From CBDFGE01 sp965247055 (GTDB taxonomy: Bacteria > Chloroflexota > Dehalococcoidia > Lucifugimonadales > JAGWBF01): a stretch of DNA of 64,000 bases. Shown in pieces: positions 54,899 through 63,741 of the stretch; the stretch's first letter is position 1, and every line of letters starts with the position of its first letter. The position numbers were made by a program, and so were the translations under genes. The stretch lies in NCBI GenBank assembly GCA_965247055.1, contig CBDFGE010000004.1:372001-436000 (forward strand). The letters run 5' to 3'. The notes below the pieces were generated by a model. The model saw nothing but the letters and a program-made list of their open reading frames with translations, ran no database searches and was not told the DNA's origin.

Positions 54899-55560
54899 AT
54901 GAGAACGCTTGTAGGCTGCACTCTGGCCGCCTGGGTAGTGCTGGCGGCCGGGTGCAGCGGTTCTTCCGCCACTGCCACGCCGACCTCCGCGCCCGCGGCG
55001 GAGACCCCCACCGCCCCAGGCGCGGCCACTCCCACCTCGGCACCCGTTGGCCCTTGGCCACCACGACGCCCACAGCAGCGATGGTTGCGACCCCGGCGGA
55101 GCCTGACTCCGGGCGGATACAGGTGGGCTTTTCGTCCTCGACCAGCCGGGTGAGGCGAGGACAGGAGTTTCGCGTCGATCTGACCATCGACCCCAGGGGA
55201 AGAGGCATAAGCGGCGTGCAGCTAACGGTGCAGTACGACCCCGCCCTCTTCCAAGCCCTGGGGGTTGAACCGAGCAAGCTGCTGGATGACAAGCCTGAGC
55301 AGGTCCGGTCGGACCTCCCCGTTATCGGGATCGACAACGAGTTGGGGCTCGTTCAGTACGTTGACGTCAGGATAGGCCCCACGGTGGGGCCGACTCCCGC
55401 GGGCACCGTAGCCACGCTGAGGTTTCGCGTGCCGGATGGGGCCGCTGTGGGAGGGCGGTCCACGCTGAAGCTGACAGAGGTAAAGGTGCCCGACGTGGAG
55501 TCCCAGGGGTTTTTCGATGTGGACATCGGGCCGGACCTGGCCCTGGAGATCTCCTCGTAG
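54899..55560 (+). pseudogene. Cohesin-domain lipoprotein, frameshifted in its linker
   Basis: The ATG at 54899 begins a lipoprotein signal (RTLVGCTLAAWVVLAAGC, lipobox LAAGC) and a Thr/Ala/Pro-rich linker. At about 55040-55060 the frame must change to continue LATTTPTAAMVATPAEPDS and a cohesin-type domain: IQVGFSSSTSRVRRGQEF, GISGVQLTVQYDPALFQALGV, PAGTVATLRFRVPDGA. It stops at 55558-55560. Without the shift the lipoprotein would end at 55153. The break may be a base error in a low-complexity stretch or real decay, as in the preceding gene. Its neighbour carries a dockerin-type loop. Confidence 0.7.
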
Positions 55561-55586
55561 GGGTCCCTTGCTGGATAAGGGTGGGA

Positions 55587-56876
55587 CTAAACCTCCCGTT
55601 GCTCCAACGGCTCCTTGACCGCCCATCTGACCTGTACCCGCTCGATCTTGAGCCGGTCCATTCTGGTGACTTCCAGACACAGGTTCTTGTAGTAAACGGA
55701 CTCGCCTTCCTGAGGTATGTGTCCCAGTCGTTCCAGGATAAAACCGGCCAGGGTCTGGTAGTTGCCTTCGGGTAGGTCCAGGGCCAGCTCGTCGTTTGCC
55801 TTCTGGATTCCCATGCCCGCGTCCACTTCGTAGGCGTTCTCGCCGATAAGGTCGAACTCTTCCTCGGGGCGCTCACCCTCCTCGCCCACGGGGCCCACGA
55901 TGACCTCCAGGAGACGCTTCATGGTCACCAGGCCCGCCACGCCTCCATGCTGGTCTATAACCATGGCCATCTGCCAACCGCCCAGACGCATCTCGGAGAA
56001 TAGCTGCGCGACCAGCTTGGTCTCCGGCACGAAATAGGCGGGCCGCAGGTTGTCTCCCACAAGGCTATCGTCCCGCACATCCCCTTGGGCCATGGAGAGA
56101 AGTACGTCTTTGACCAAGAGTATGCCCACCACGTTCTCAGTATCCCCTTCATACACTGGGAAGCGGGTATGGGTCTCCTGGCTGTAGGCTTTAAGGAAAT
56201 CGGCCAGGGTCGCGCCCTTCTCGACCCACGCTATCTCGATTCTCGGGGTCATGATCTCCTGCACCTGCCGGTCGCCGAAGTGGAACACCTTCTCCAGCAG
56301 CTCCGCCTCGGTGCGTTCCACCGCGCCGGCCTGGGCACCCACGGAGATCATCGCCCGGATGTCCTCCTCGGTAACCGGAAACCGGCGGGCGGTGATGCCC
56401 AAGAGCCTGCTGACCAGATAGCTGATCCCCTGGAGCAGGCGTATCGCGGGCGAGAGGACCCATCCCACCACGGTCAGGGGGCGGGAGAGGGCAAACGCCA
56501 CCACCTCCGCGCGCCTCCACGCCACGGTTTTGGGCAGGATCTCCCCGAAAACCAGCAGCAGCAACGTGATGGTTACGGTGGCTATGAGGATCGCGAGGTT
56601 GGTACTGTCGATCAGGCTGATGGCGACGGCGGTTGCCAGGGTCGCGGCGGCGGTGTTGACCAGGTTGTTGCCCAGCAACACGGTAGCCAGGAGCTTTTCG
56701 GGCCGTTCCCGAAGCTGGGAGACACGCTGGGCACCCGGTTTGCCGGTATTTACCAGGTGCATCACTCGCGCCCTGGAGAGAGCGATAAATGCCGTCTCAG
56801 AAGCAGAGAAAAGGGCGGACAACACGAGGCAGACGGAAAGGAGGATCAGCTTCCATAAGTCGCCGCCGCTATCCAC
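55587..56876 (-). CDS. HlyC/CorC family (DUF21-CBS) membrane protein
   Basis: A 429-residue protein with an N-terminal DUF21/CNNM membrane domain (four hydrophobic segments, residues 5-150, with ALFSASETAFIALSRAR), two CBS domains (MTPRIEIAWVEKGATLADFLKAYSQETHTRFPVYEG and a second), and a C-terminal CorC_HlyC domain (AYEVDAGMGIQKANDELALDLPEG). Homologues take part in magnesium/cobalt efflux. The start is GTG, next to the stop of the small frame upstream. Confidence 0.9.
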   Translation of the reverse strand: MDSGGDLWKLILLSVCLVLSALFSASETAFIALSRARVMHLVNTGKPGAQRVSQLRERPEKLLATVLLGNNLVNTAAATLATAVAISLIDSTNLAILIATVTITLLLLVFGEILPKTVAWRRAEVVAFALSRPLTVVGWVLSPAIRLLQGISYLVSRLLGITARRFPVTEEDIRAMISVGAQAGAVERTEAELLEKVFHFGDRQVQEIMTPRIEIAWVEKGATLADFLKAYSQETHTRFPVYEGDTENVVGILLVKDVLLSMAQGDVRDDSLVGDNLRPAYFVPETKLVAQLFSEMRLGGWQMAMVIDQHGGVAGLVTMKRLLEVIVGPVGEEGERPEEEFDLIGENAYEVDAGMGIQKANDELALDLPEGNYQTLAGFILERLGHIPQEGESVYYKNLCLEVTRMDRLKIERVQVRWAVKEPLEQREV

Positions 56877-57089
56877 CTAGAGCCGCTCCTTGAGCCTTGC
56901 ATGCCAGGCCCCGCTCCAGAGATAGCAAACGGCCCGTCCAGAGGTCCCGAACACCTGCTCCCGGGGCCGGCCGGCCTTGTAGTCCGCTACCGTCACGCGC
57001 GCGAGACCGGGGAACACCCAGCGTTCTTGGCGCTGGGCACTCAATGGCGGTTTTGTGGGTTGCCGTGTGTCTCCCGTTACAGGTCTCAT
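56877..57089 (-). CDS. Small protein of unknown function (tentative)
   Basis: A 70-residue frame whose stop codon directly precedes the CorC-like start (TAG GTG). Its C-terminal half (FPGLARVTVADYKAGRPREQVF...) has a protein-like composition but I recognise no family. A good promoter lies just upstream at 57131-57159. It may instead be leader sequence of the CorC-like gene. Confidence 0.35.
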   Translation of the reverse strand: MRPVTGDTRQPTKPPLSAQRQERWVFPGLARVTVADYKAGRPREQVFGTSGRAVCYLWSGAWHARLKERL

Positions 57090-57130
57090 AAGTCCGGCCC
57101 GAGGGTATTACTATACGTCCTCGGAAGTCC

Positions 57131-57159
57131 ATCATAGCATTCATAATCCACCATTTCAA
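57131..57159 (-). promoter_or_regulatory. Promoter upstream of the CorC-like gene
   Basis: Minus strand: TTGAAA (57154-57159), 17-base spacer, TATGAT (57131-57136), the latter preceded by TG at the extended position (TGCTATGAT). It would drive the small frame at 56877-57089 and the CorC-like gene. About 70 bases away a divergent extended -10 serves the plus strand. Confidence 0.65.
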
Positions 57160-57226
57160 CTTGGGAGCCCCCCCAGTATCGCGCAGAAGAGGCGGGCTCA
57201 GTGTCTTTTAAGGGAATGCGGATTCC

Positions 57227-57235
57227 TGGTACACT
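57227..57235 (+). promoter_or_regulatory. Extended -10 of the O-antigen-ligase-like gene
   Basis: TGGTACACT on the plus strand (TG plus TACACT at 57230-57235) with a weak -35. The predicted start near 57242 would leave 13 bases before the GTG at 57255 or 55 before the GTG at 57297. Confidence 0.45.
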
Positions 57236-57296
57236 ATGAATCGCGATCAATATCGTGGAGGGGGTTATAGCGACCGTATCGAGGGGGGTACCTGCC

Positions 57297-60200
57297 GTGG
57301 GAGGCATGCCGATCCAGCACGTCGAGCGTGCTGTCGGGCGTGCTATCGAGGCGCTCTGGCTCCTGACGGCCGCATTGGTGCCTCTTATATTTGTGCCCAC
57401 GGACTTCATGATGTCCGAGGCCGTCAACGCCTACGTGGAGGTCCCAAAGACCACCGCGTTCAGGACCCTGGTCGGGATGATGACGGTCCTCTGGATCGTA
57501 GAGTGGGCGCTGAAAGGTGGGTTGAGCCGGAAGTATACGCTGGCCCACTTCACGACCAGGATCAAGGGCTGGGTTGCGGAGCAGCCGAGCCGCTGGGTAG
57601 TGGTGGCGGCTGTCATATACGTGTGGGTGGCCATCATTTCTACCTTCCTGTCCACCTCCTTCTGGATAAGTGTGTGGGGTGAGGTGTCCGGCCAGTTCGG
57701 CTACTCCGCCTACACCACGGTGTCCTATTTCCTCCTCTTTGCGGTCATCGCTACCCACCTCAAGACCCGGGACCAGCTGTGGCGTCTGCTGGGGGTCCTG
57801 GTGGTTATGGGGGGCCTGGCGGCGCTCTACGGCGTGATCCAACACTACGATATGGACCCCCTTGATCTGGGCGAGACCGGCAGCGCACGGGTCACGATCA
57901 CCATGGCCAACCCGGTCTTTTCCGGTGCGGTGATGGTGGTAACGACTCTGCTGATCTCAGGGGTTGCGTTGGCAGTATTGGACAGGATGGGATGGGTACC
58001 GATGCGGGTCGCTATGTGGGTCGGCCTGATGGCGAGCCAGGTCATGGTGGTGTACTGGACCGGGAGCCGCGGCTCGTGGCTTCTGGGCGTTCCCGCAGGC
58101 CTGCTCGTATTGCTTATAACCCCGGTGCTTATCGATTCCCTGGCTGCGTGGGTGAAACACCGGGCTGCGCCGTGGCACTTGTTGGGCTTGCTCGCTTCTC
58201 TCTTCCTGTTGACATCTCTAGTCGTATCGAGCCAACTTGTCGTGATCGGCATAGAGCGCCCTCTTGAGCTTCTCCGCGTTTCGGGCCTGCCGCTGGTGCG
58301 GATGTTGCTTGGGTTCGTGGGTCTTATGGGGTTTGTGAGCCTGCTCATCTTAGTTGCGCCTGGGCAGCTGGATGCGACCGTGCGGGCATTCGCGAAGACG
58401 TTCCTGTTGGTGGTGTCTGCGCTTCTGCTGGCCATCCTCGTCATTGCGCTGACGGGCCTTCCAACGGGCGGTGAAGGCCTGGAATTTCGGGACTTCTCAG
58501 GTTTGCCAGACTCGGACGTTCTGATAGGCCTGCTGGTGGGGGCTGGGCTGGTGAGCTTGCTCGTCTGGTCGATCGGGGGGACAAGGCGGTCCGTCGCGAG
58601 GGCCTTCCTGGTACTTTCTTCCGCTGTGTTTGTAATATTCCTCACCAGCGCTCTGAGACCCGCTTTACCAGCCGGTTCAGTGGATCAAGAAGGCTCCTCA
58701 GCGGTCGCTGGGGTGCAGGAAGAGGTCTCCTCGGTGTTCGCCGGGGCACAAGAAGAGGTCTCCTCGTTAGAGTCAGCCAGTGTGGCGCGGGGGCTTAGCT
58801 ATCGGACGGACATTTGGAAAGCTACAATCGACCTGTCTATACACCGGACATGGTTCGAATACGAGGACCTCTCCCTGCCCTTTATTCGGCCGCTGGTAGG
58901 GTACGGACCCGAGATGTTCAAGTATACGTTCCCACTGGAGAGCCCCCTTGGGGGGCTGCTCAGCCAGGCCCACAACTTCTTCCTGCACCACTGGATCGAG
59001 CAAGGGCTGCTGGGGCTGTTCAGTTCCGTGGGTATATTTATAGCTTTCTTTGTCGTGGGTTTAGCCCAGCTCTGGCGCAACCGGGACCGTTACTCCACCA
59101 CCCACAAGTGGATACTGGTGGCCCTCCTGGCGACCATCGGGGGGAAGGTGGCGGAGATGATGGTAGGCGTCGCCCGGGAATCGGACCTGGTACTGGTCTG
59201 GATACTGCTGGCCGTTTTCGTGGTGCTGCCCTCCGTCATGTCCCGGAGTGAGGAGGCCGAAGGTGTCCCGGCGACCGAGGGTCCGGCCCGGCCCTTGACC
59301 AGGCGTGAGAGGCGCAGCAACCGGCCCGGCGGCAGGGAGCGGCGTGCGCAGCGGTCCGGTGGAGGTGGGTTCGGAGCCGTGCAGCTCATTGGCATCGTGG
59401 CTGTATCGGCCCTGGTGATATTCATAGGCTGGCTCACGTGGGTCAAGAACGTGGAGTACGCCTGGGCCGCCACCGTCGCAGCCTCGGCCCGGGAGGAGTT
59501 CAACCATGGACGGATCCAGGCGGGTCAGAAACTCATGCTGGAGGCGCGCGGTAAGGCACCGGACGTCCCCATCTATTATCACAACGTGGCGGGTATCTAC
59601 GACTCATACCGGGACGCCGCCATCAACAACCCGCAATTGCTCCCCAAGAACCCGGGTGGGAATCCCCCGGAGTGCCACGAGGTGTTCGCCCTGGACCCCA
59701 GTGCGCAGCCCACGAGCAGCAAACCATATGCCAGGTGCGCCGAGGAAGCCTATCTTAACAACCAGGAAGGGTTCCGCAGAAACCGTTACTCTCCCCAGGC
59801 CAAGCTGCTCGCGGCCAATTCCGCCCTGGAGCTGGCCAGCATCGACGGGCAGGTGTACCAGGACAAGGCAGAAGAAGCGGTGCAGCTCTACCAGGAGCTC
59901 ACGGCGATGATCCCTTCGTCATGGCCACTGCACAACGCCCTGGCGACCGCCTATCTCAGGCTAGACCGGCCCGAGGCCGCGCTGGAGCCGCTGGAGAAAT
60001 CCCTGGCCATAAGCCGCGGCTCCCAGGGCTCCGGACAGGCCTTTTATCTCATGGGTCTGGTCCATCGCGAGCTGGGGAACAGCGAGAAGGTGACGGACTT
60101 CTTCGAGCTGAGCCTATGGGTGGATGCTGAGGGGCCGAGCTCCGGCCGGGCCCGGAGTCAGCTGGTGGGTATCTATAACGCCGAGGTCGTAGAGTCCCTT

Positions 60201-60524
60201 CAACAGGACCAGCCCCAGGAGGCGCTCCAGCATGTAGAGAGGTTCCTGGCCGTAACCCGGAGTCCCTCTGAATCTGCGGCGGCGTTTTACCTCCAGGGGG
60301 TGGCCTATCAGCAGCTGGAGGAGCCGGACCAAGCCCTGGACTCCTTCATGCGGAGCCTCGAGGCGGATGAGAGTGGACCCTTTGCTGCCGAGGCCCACAC
60401 CCAGCTGGCGGACGTATACACCAAGCTGGATGATCCAGCCCAGGCGGAGGTGCATTCCAGACTGGCCGGTGAGCTCAACCAGCCCGCCCCTTCGGATGAA
60501 GGCGCTCCTCCGCCGGGTGGCTAG
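57297..60524 (+). CDS. O-antigen ligase/Wzy-like membrane protein with C-terminal TPR repeats
   Basis: A large protein of about 1075 residues. The first ~700 residues contain 10-13 membrane segments and an O-antigen-ligase-type core (YWTGSRGSWLLGVPAGLLVL; later a long external loop and QAHNFFLHHWIEQGLLGL). After a basic linker (RPLTRRERRSNRPGGRERR) and one more membrane segment come tetratricopeptide repeats to the end (for example NALATAYLRLDRPEAALEPLEKSL). Likely polymerises or ligates a surface glycan. I prefer the GTG at 57297 (GAGGGGG eight bases upstream); the frame opens at 57255 and ATG 57306 is also possible. The external loop has a small internal repeat, GVQEEVSSVFAGAQEEVSS. Confidence 0.8.
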   Translation: MGGMPIQHVERAVGRAIEALWLLTAALVPLIFVPTDFMMSEAVNAYVEVPKTTAFRTLVGMMTVLWIVEWALKGGLSRKYTLAHFTTRIKGWVAEQPSRWVVVAAVIYVWVAIISTFLSTSFWISVWGEVSGQFGYSAYTTVSYFLLFAVIATHLKTRDQLWRLLGVLVVMGGLAALYGVIQHYDMDPLDLGETGSARVTITMANPVFSGAVMVVTTLLISGVALAVLDRMGWVPMRVAMWVGLMASQVMVVYWTGSRGSWLLGVPAGLLVLLITPVLIDSLAAWVKHRAAPWHLLGLLASLFLLTSLVVSSQLVVIGIERPLELLRVSGLPLVRMLLGFVGLMGFVSLLILVAPGQLDATVRAFAKTFLLVVSALLLAILVIALTGLPTGGEGLEFRDFSGLPDSDVLIGLLVGAGLVSLLVWSIGGTRRSVARAFLVLSSAVFVIFLTSALRPALPAGSVDQEGSSAVAGVQEEVSSVFAGAQEEVSSLESASVARGLSYRTDIWKATIDLSIHRTWFEYEDLSLPFIRPLVGYGPEMFKYTFPLESPLGGLLSQAHNFFLHHWIEQGLLGLFSSVGIFIAFFVVGLAQLWRNRDRYSTTHKWILVALLATIGGKVAEMMVGVARESDLVLVWILLAVFVVLPSVMSRSEEAEGVPATEGPARPLTRRERRSNRPGGRERRAQRSGGGGFGAVQLIGIVAVSALVIFIGWLTWVKNVEYAWAATVAASAREEFNHGRIQAGQKLMLEARGKAPDVPIYYHNVAGIYDSYRDAAINNPQLLPKNPGGNPPECHEVFALDPSAQPTSSKPYARCAEEAYLNNQEGFRRNRYSPQAKLLAANSALELASIDGQVYQDKAEEAVQLYQELTAMIPSSWPLHNALATAYLRLDRPEAALEPLEKSLAISRGSQGSGQAFYLMGLVHRELGNSEKVTDFFELSLWVDAEGPSSGRARSQLVGIYNAEVVESLQQDQPQEALQHVERFLAVTRSPSESAAAFYLQGVAYQQLEEPDQALDSFMRSLEADESGPFAAEAHTQLADVYTKLDDPAQAEVHSRLAGELNQPAPSDEGAPPPGG

Positions 60525-60616
60525 GACCTCATGAGGGCATAGGCGAAAGGAGCCCGGCCGACGTGGCGGAATCGGCGGCGGATCTGGCCTGAGCCGGGTG
60601 TGCTCGGGATATGCCC

Positions 60617-61033
60617 CTACGGGGAGGTGGACAGACCAAGGGCCTCGATGCCGGCACGGGAGGCGGCTTCATCCTCCTCTCCCGTCCCACCGCTGCCACC
60701 TATGGCCCCGATCAGCTCTCCCTTCCTGTATACGGGTAGCGCCCCGATGCCGGGAATCATGTGGCCACGCTCCATCGCCATCAGACCACGAAACACGGGC
60801 GACTCGGCGCTGCTCTCCAGGTCCGCGGTAGGCTTGCCAAAGCACGAGGCGGCCACTGCCTTGCCGCGGGATATCAAGGGTGTCCGCCAGGATGCGCCAT
60901 CGGTACGAAACATAGCTATCAGGTCGCCCCGGGGATCGACCACCGATACGCTCATCTTAGCCCCCATCTCCTGGACCTTCGCCTTAGCTGCGGCCAGCAT
61001 CTTTTCTGCTTCCGCGAGGTTCAGAGAAGCCAT
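60617..61033 (-). CDS. DUF336/GlcG-HbpS family protein
   Basis: A 138-residue protein of the GlcG/HbpS (DUF336) family: NLAEAEKMLAAAKAKVQEMG, MSVSVVDPRGDLIAMFRTDGA, the catalytic-type middle and GELIGAIGGSGGTGEEDEAASRAGIEAL at the end. Members bind heme or act beside glycolate and diol metabolism; role here unknown. The Shine-Dalgarno GGGGAGGTGA is strong. A perfect TATAAT (61067-61072, minus strand) lies upstream. Confidence 0.85.
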   Translation of the reverse strand: MASLNLAEAEKMLAAAKAKVQEMGAKMSVSVVDPRGDLIAMFRTDGASWRTPLISRGKAVAASCFGKPTADLESSAESPVFRGLMAMERGHMIPGIGALPVYRKGELIGAIGGSGGTGEEDEAASRAGIEALGLSTSP

Positions 61034-61290
61034 TGAGTCACCTCCCCTTGGAATTTTCCGGCTAACATTATAGGCGAGAACGCCGCGCTAAAGAATACCT
61101 CCCAGTGAGGGCGTTGGGTGCTCTGGCAGGGCGGCCGTCGCCCACGGCGCATCGGTGTGGGCGAAAAACGCACTCATGAAGGCGCCGTGCTATGGCAGAG
61201 CCCTGGGAATACATAGTATAATCAGCTTTCTGAAAATCCCTGATACGGGTCTTCACGCGCCGAGGGTGAAATCTTGGGAGGTGCCGCGAC
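61034..61290. promoter_or_regulatory. Divergent control region
   Basis: About 250 bases without a gene, between the divergent DUF336 and geranylgeranyl-reductase-like genes. Minus-strand TATAAT at 61067-61072 and plus-strand TATAAT at 61217-61222 are perfect -10 hexamers with weak -35 regions. I see nothing else in it. Confidence 0.45.
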
Positions 61291-62526
61291 TTGGACGATG
61301 TCATAGTGGTAGGGGCCGGCCCGGCGGGCAACAACGTAGCCTTCATGCTCGCCAGTGTGGGCTATAGCGTGACGGTGATCGACTGGAGGAAGGCGGTCGG
61401 CGACAAGCTGTGCACCGGCATCGTAGGGCGGGAGTGCGAGGAGCGGTTCCCCATGGACAGGTCGCTCGTGTACCAGGACCTGCGGGGGGCCCGAGTTATC
61501 ACTCCTGGCGGGGAGACGGTGGAATTTGGGAGGGAGGGTGTACAGGCCCACGTGGTGGACCGGGTAGGCTATGTGGCGTCCTTCGCCCAGAAGGCGCAGG
61601 AGGCCGGGGCCAGGTACCTGCTGGGACACCGGGTTACAGATGTATCGGTGGATAATGGGTGTGCTGCCGTAAAGGTAACCGATGACGTGGAAACGCGTAC
61701 CATGAGAGGGAAGGTGCTGGTGGTGGCCAGCGGGTTCGGGTCGGAGCTGACGGGGCAGCTGGGACTGGGTAGGGTAGGGGACTACGTGACTGGGGTGCAG
61801 GCCGAGGTGATGGCGCCCCAGATCAAGGATATACACGTCTACGTCGGGCGCCAGGTGGCCCCGGGATTTTTTGCGTGGGTCGTACCCACCTGGGGTGGCA
61901 GGGCGCTGGTGGGCCTGCTCTCCCGCCAACGGGGCCACGGCTACCTGGAGAAGCTGCTGGCCAGGCTGCAGATGGAGGGAAAGGTCGAGGGCATAACCAA
62001 GAGTCCTGCACGGTGGGGCATTCCACTTAGGCCCCTGGGGCGAACTTATGGTGAGAGGGTGGTCGTGGTGGGAGACGCGGCGGGGCAGGTTAAACCGACC
62101 ACGGGAGGGGGCATTTATTACGCGCTACGGGCCAGTGAGATAGCGGCGGAGACGCTCCACCAGGCCCTGGGCCATATGGACCTGTCGGCCTCCCGGCTAA
62201 AGCAGTACGAGAGGGGGTGGAGGGCCCTGCTCTCCCAGGAGCTGGAGATAGGATACTCGGCGCGCCGATTATTCGAGCTGTTGAGGGACTGCCAGATAGA
62301 CTGCGCCATTCATACGGTGGCCAGCAACGGGATCTCCAAGGAGCTGGCGGAATCCCGGACCCTGTCCTTCGACTGGCACAGCGAGGTGGTGACGAAGATG
62401 TTGGGACACCCGGCCCTGGGCAAGGTCCTGACATACCTCAACCCCCTGCTAGAGACACTGGCCCCCAAAAATAGGGGCGACAGCGCGGGCCGCCCCGGCC
62501 GGGACTCAATTTTTGTCGAAATCTGA
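61291..62526 (+). CDS. Geranylgeranyl-reductase-like flavoprotein
   Basis: FAD-dependent oxidoreductase of 411 residues. The dinucleotide motif VVGAGPAGNNVA is at the N-terminus, the second FAD segment is VVVVGDAAGQVKPTTGGGIYYAL, and DKLCTG resembles the substrate-pocket motif of geranylgeranyl reductases. Substrates of this family are isoprenoid chains on lipids or quinones; a role in saturating such a chain is inference. The start is TTG, with GGGAGGT eight bases upstream. Confidence 0.85.
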   Translation: MDDVIVVGAGPAGNNVAFMLASVGYSVTVIDWRKAVGDKLCTGIVGRECEERFPMDRSLVYQDLRGARVITPGGETVEFGREGVQAHVVDRVGYVASFAQKAQEAGARYLLGHRVTDVSVDNGCAAVKVTDDVETRTMRGKVLVVASGFGSELTGQLGLGRVGDYVTGVQAEVMAPQIKDIHVYVGRQVAPGFFAWVVPTWGGRALVGLLSRQRGHGYLEKLLARLQMEGKVEGITKSPARWGIPLRPLGRTYGERVVVVGDAAGQVKPTTGGGIYYALRASEIAAETLHQALGHMDLSASRLKQYERGWRALLSQELEIGYSARRLFELLRDCQIDCAIHTVASNGISKELAESRTLSFDWHSEVVTKMLGHPALGKVLTYLNPLLETLAPKNRGDSAGRPGRDSIFVEI

Positions 62527-62567
62527 TACAATTCTAGTTTTTATACCAACAATTCTTCTGGTACAAT
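62524..62567 (+). promoter_or_regulatory. Tandem extended -10 elements before the TolB-like gene
   Basis: Two TGn-TACAAT elements (62524-62532 and 62559-62567) lie 35 bases apart between the flavoprotein stop and the TolB-like start. The first overlaps the stop codon of the upstream gene. Neither has a clear -35. Confidence 0.4.
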
Positions 62568-62603
62568 CCCCTCAAGTCCATCACATGGTTGAGGGGTGGG
62601 AAA

Positions 62604-63683
62604 ATGCCCGGGGATGATTTCGGTGCTCGCCAGTTTCATAACCAGTTCCAAACTTCGTCCAGACCCTCCTGGCTTGCTCTTGGAAAGGTCCTGCGTATAG
62701 CGGCGGCTGTCCTCGCGGGTCTGATCGTGCTCATCGTCTCGGGCTGCTCGGGAGGAGCTGAAAAGGACCAGATCGCCTTCATTTCCGACCGCGACGGCGA
62801 CGACGACGTCTACGTAATGGACGTGGATGGCGTGGAACAGGTCTTGCTGAGCAACAACGGTGCTCGCGACGCCCATCCTAAGTGGTCGCCGGACAAGAAG
62901 ATACTCACCTTCGTTTCGGAAGAGTCGGGAGACCGGGAGATCAACCGGGTGGTGGTCAACAGCAAAGAGGTGTCGTCCGAGCGGATGACCCATAGCCCAG
63001 GATCCGACGAGACGCAATACTGGTCACCCGACGGGCGCCGGGTAGCCTTCGTGTCCAACCGGGACGGACAGCCGGAGATATACCTGATGGGCGCCGACGG
63101 CTCCAACCTCACGAGGGTCACTTTCAGCCCTTCGGTACCCACGCTGAGTGGCTGGTCCCCCGATGGGCAATGGATCGCCTTTACCCTTAAAGGCGAGGGT
63201 GAAGAGCCCGGAATAATCGCCCGCAACCCCGACGGGGTTAACGTGAGACGACTGACCGGCGATGAGGACTATGGCGCCATCTGGTCTCCCAATGGGGAGC
63301 AGATGATGTTCACCTCGGTCCGGGACGGGAACGAGGAGATATACGTGATGAACGCCAACGGCTCGGCCCAGACCCGGCTGACCCATAACACCTCGGGTGA
63401 CCACTCGTCCGGCTGGTCCCCGGATGGAAAGTCAATTGTGTACATCTCCGAGCGCGATGGGAACCCCGAGGTATACGTCATGAAAGCCGATGGCGCCTCC
63501 CAGCTCCGCCTTACTTACAACGACGCTGGGGACGAGTCTCCGGTCTGGTCGCCAGACGGGAAGCGGATCGCGTTTGTCTCCTACATGTACGGAAGTGGGG
63601 AGATAATCGCGATGGATGCCGATGGGAATCACCAGGCGCGGCTCACCAACAATAACGCCAACGATACCCAGCCGGCCTGGTGA
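62604..63683 (+). CDS. TolB-like beta-propeller lipoprotein
   Basis: Lipoprotein of about 359 residues. A hydrophobic signal (RIAAAVLAGLIVLIVSGC, lipobox VSGC) leads to six or seven repeats of a beta-propeller blade of the PD40/TolB type, each with WSPDG(K/R)..AF.S.RDG..EIY.M.ADG-like sequence, evenly spaced at about 42-43 residues. Likely an exported surface or periplasm-side protein with a scaffold role; partner unknown. I start at ATG 62604, with GAGGGGTGGG upstream. Confidence 0.85.
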   Translation: MPGDDFGARQFHNQFQTSSRPSWLALGKVLRIAAAVLAGLIVLIVSGCSGGAEKDQIAFISDRDGDDDVYVMDVDGVEQVLLSNNGARDAHPKWSPDKKILTFVSEESGDREINRVVVNSKEVSSERMTHSPGSDETQYWSPDGRRVAFVSNRDGQPEIYLMGADGSNLTRVTFSPSVPTLSGWSPDGQWIAFTLKGEGEEPGIIARNPDGVNVRRLTGDEDYGAIWSPNGEQMMFTSVRDGNEEIYVMNANGSAQTRLTHNTSGDHSSGWSPDGKSIVYISERDGNPEVYVMKADGASQLRLTYNDAGDESPVWSPDGKRIAFVSYMYGSGEIIAMDADGNHQARLTNNNANDTQPAW

Positions 63684-63741
63684 ACCTCTAATCCCGGTTC
63701 CACCATTCAGGAGTAATAAGCTCTCTGGGACAGCAGACCTA

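Noticed and set aside
60557..60576. GCCGACGTGGCGGAATCGGC resembles the 5' end of a tRNA-Leu.
   Set aside because: The following bases do not form an anticodon stem with a proper loop, no T arm is visible and no matching 3' acceptor strand is present. At best it is a tRNA fragment.
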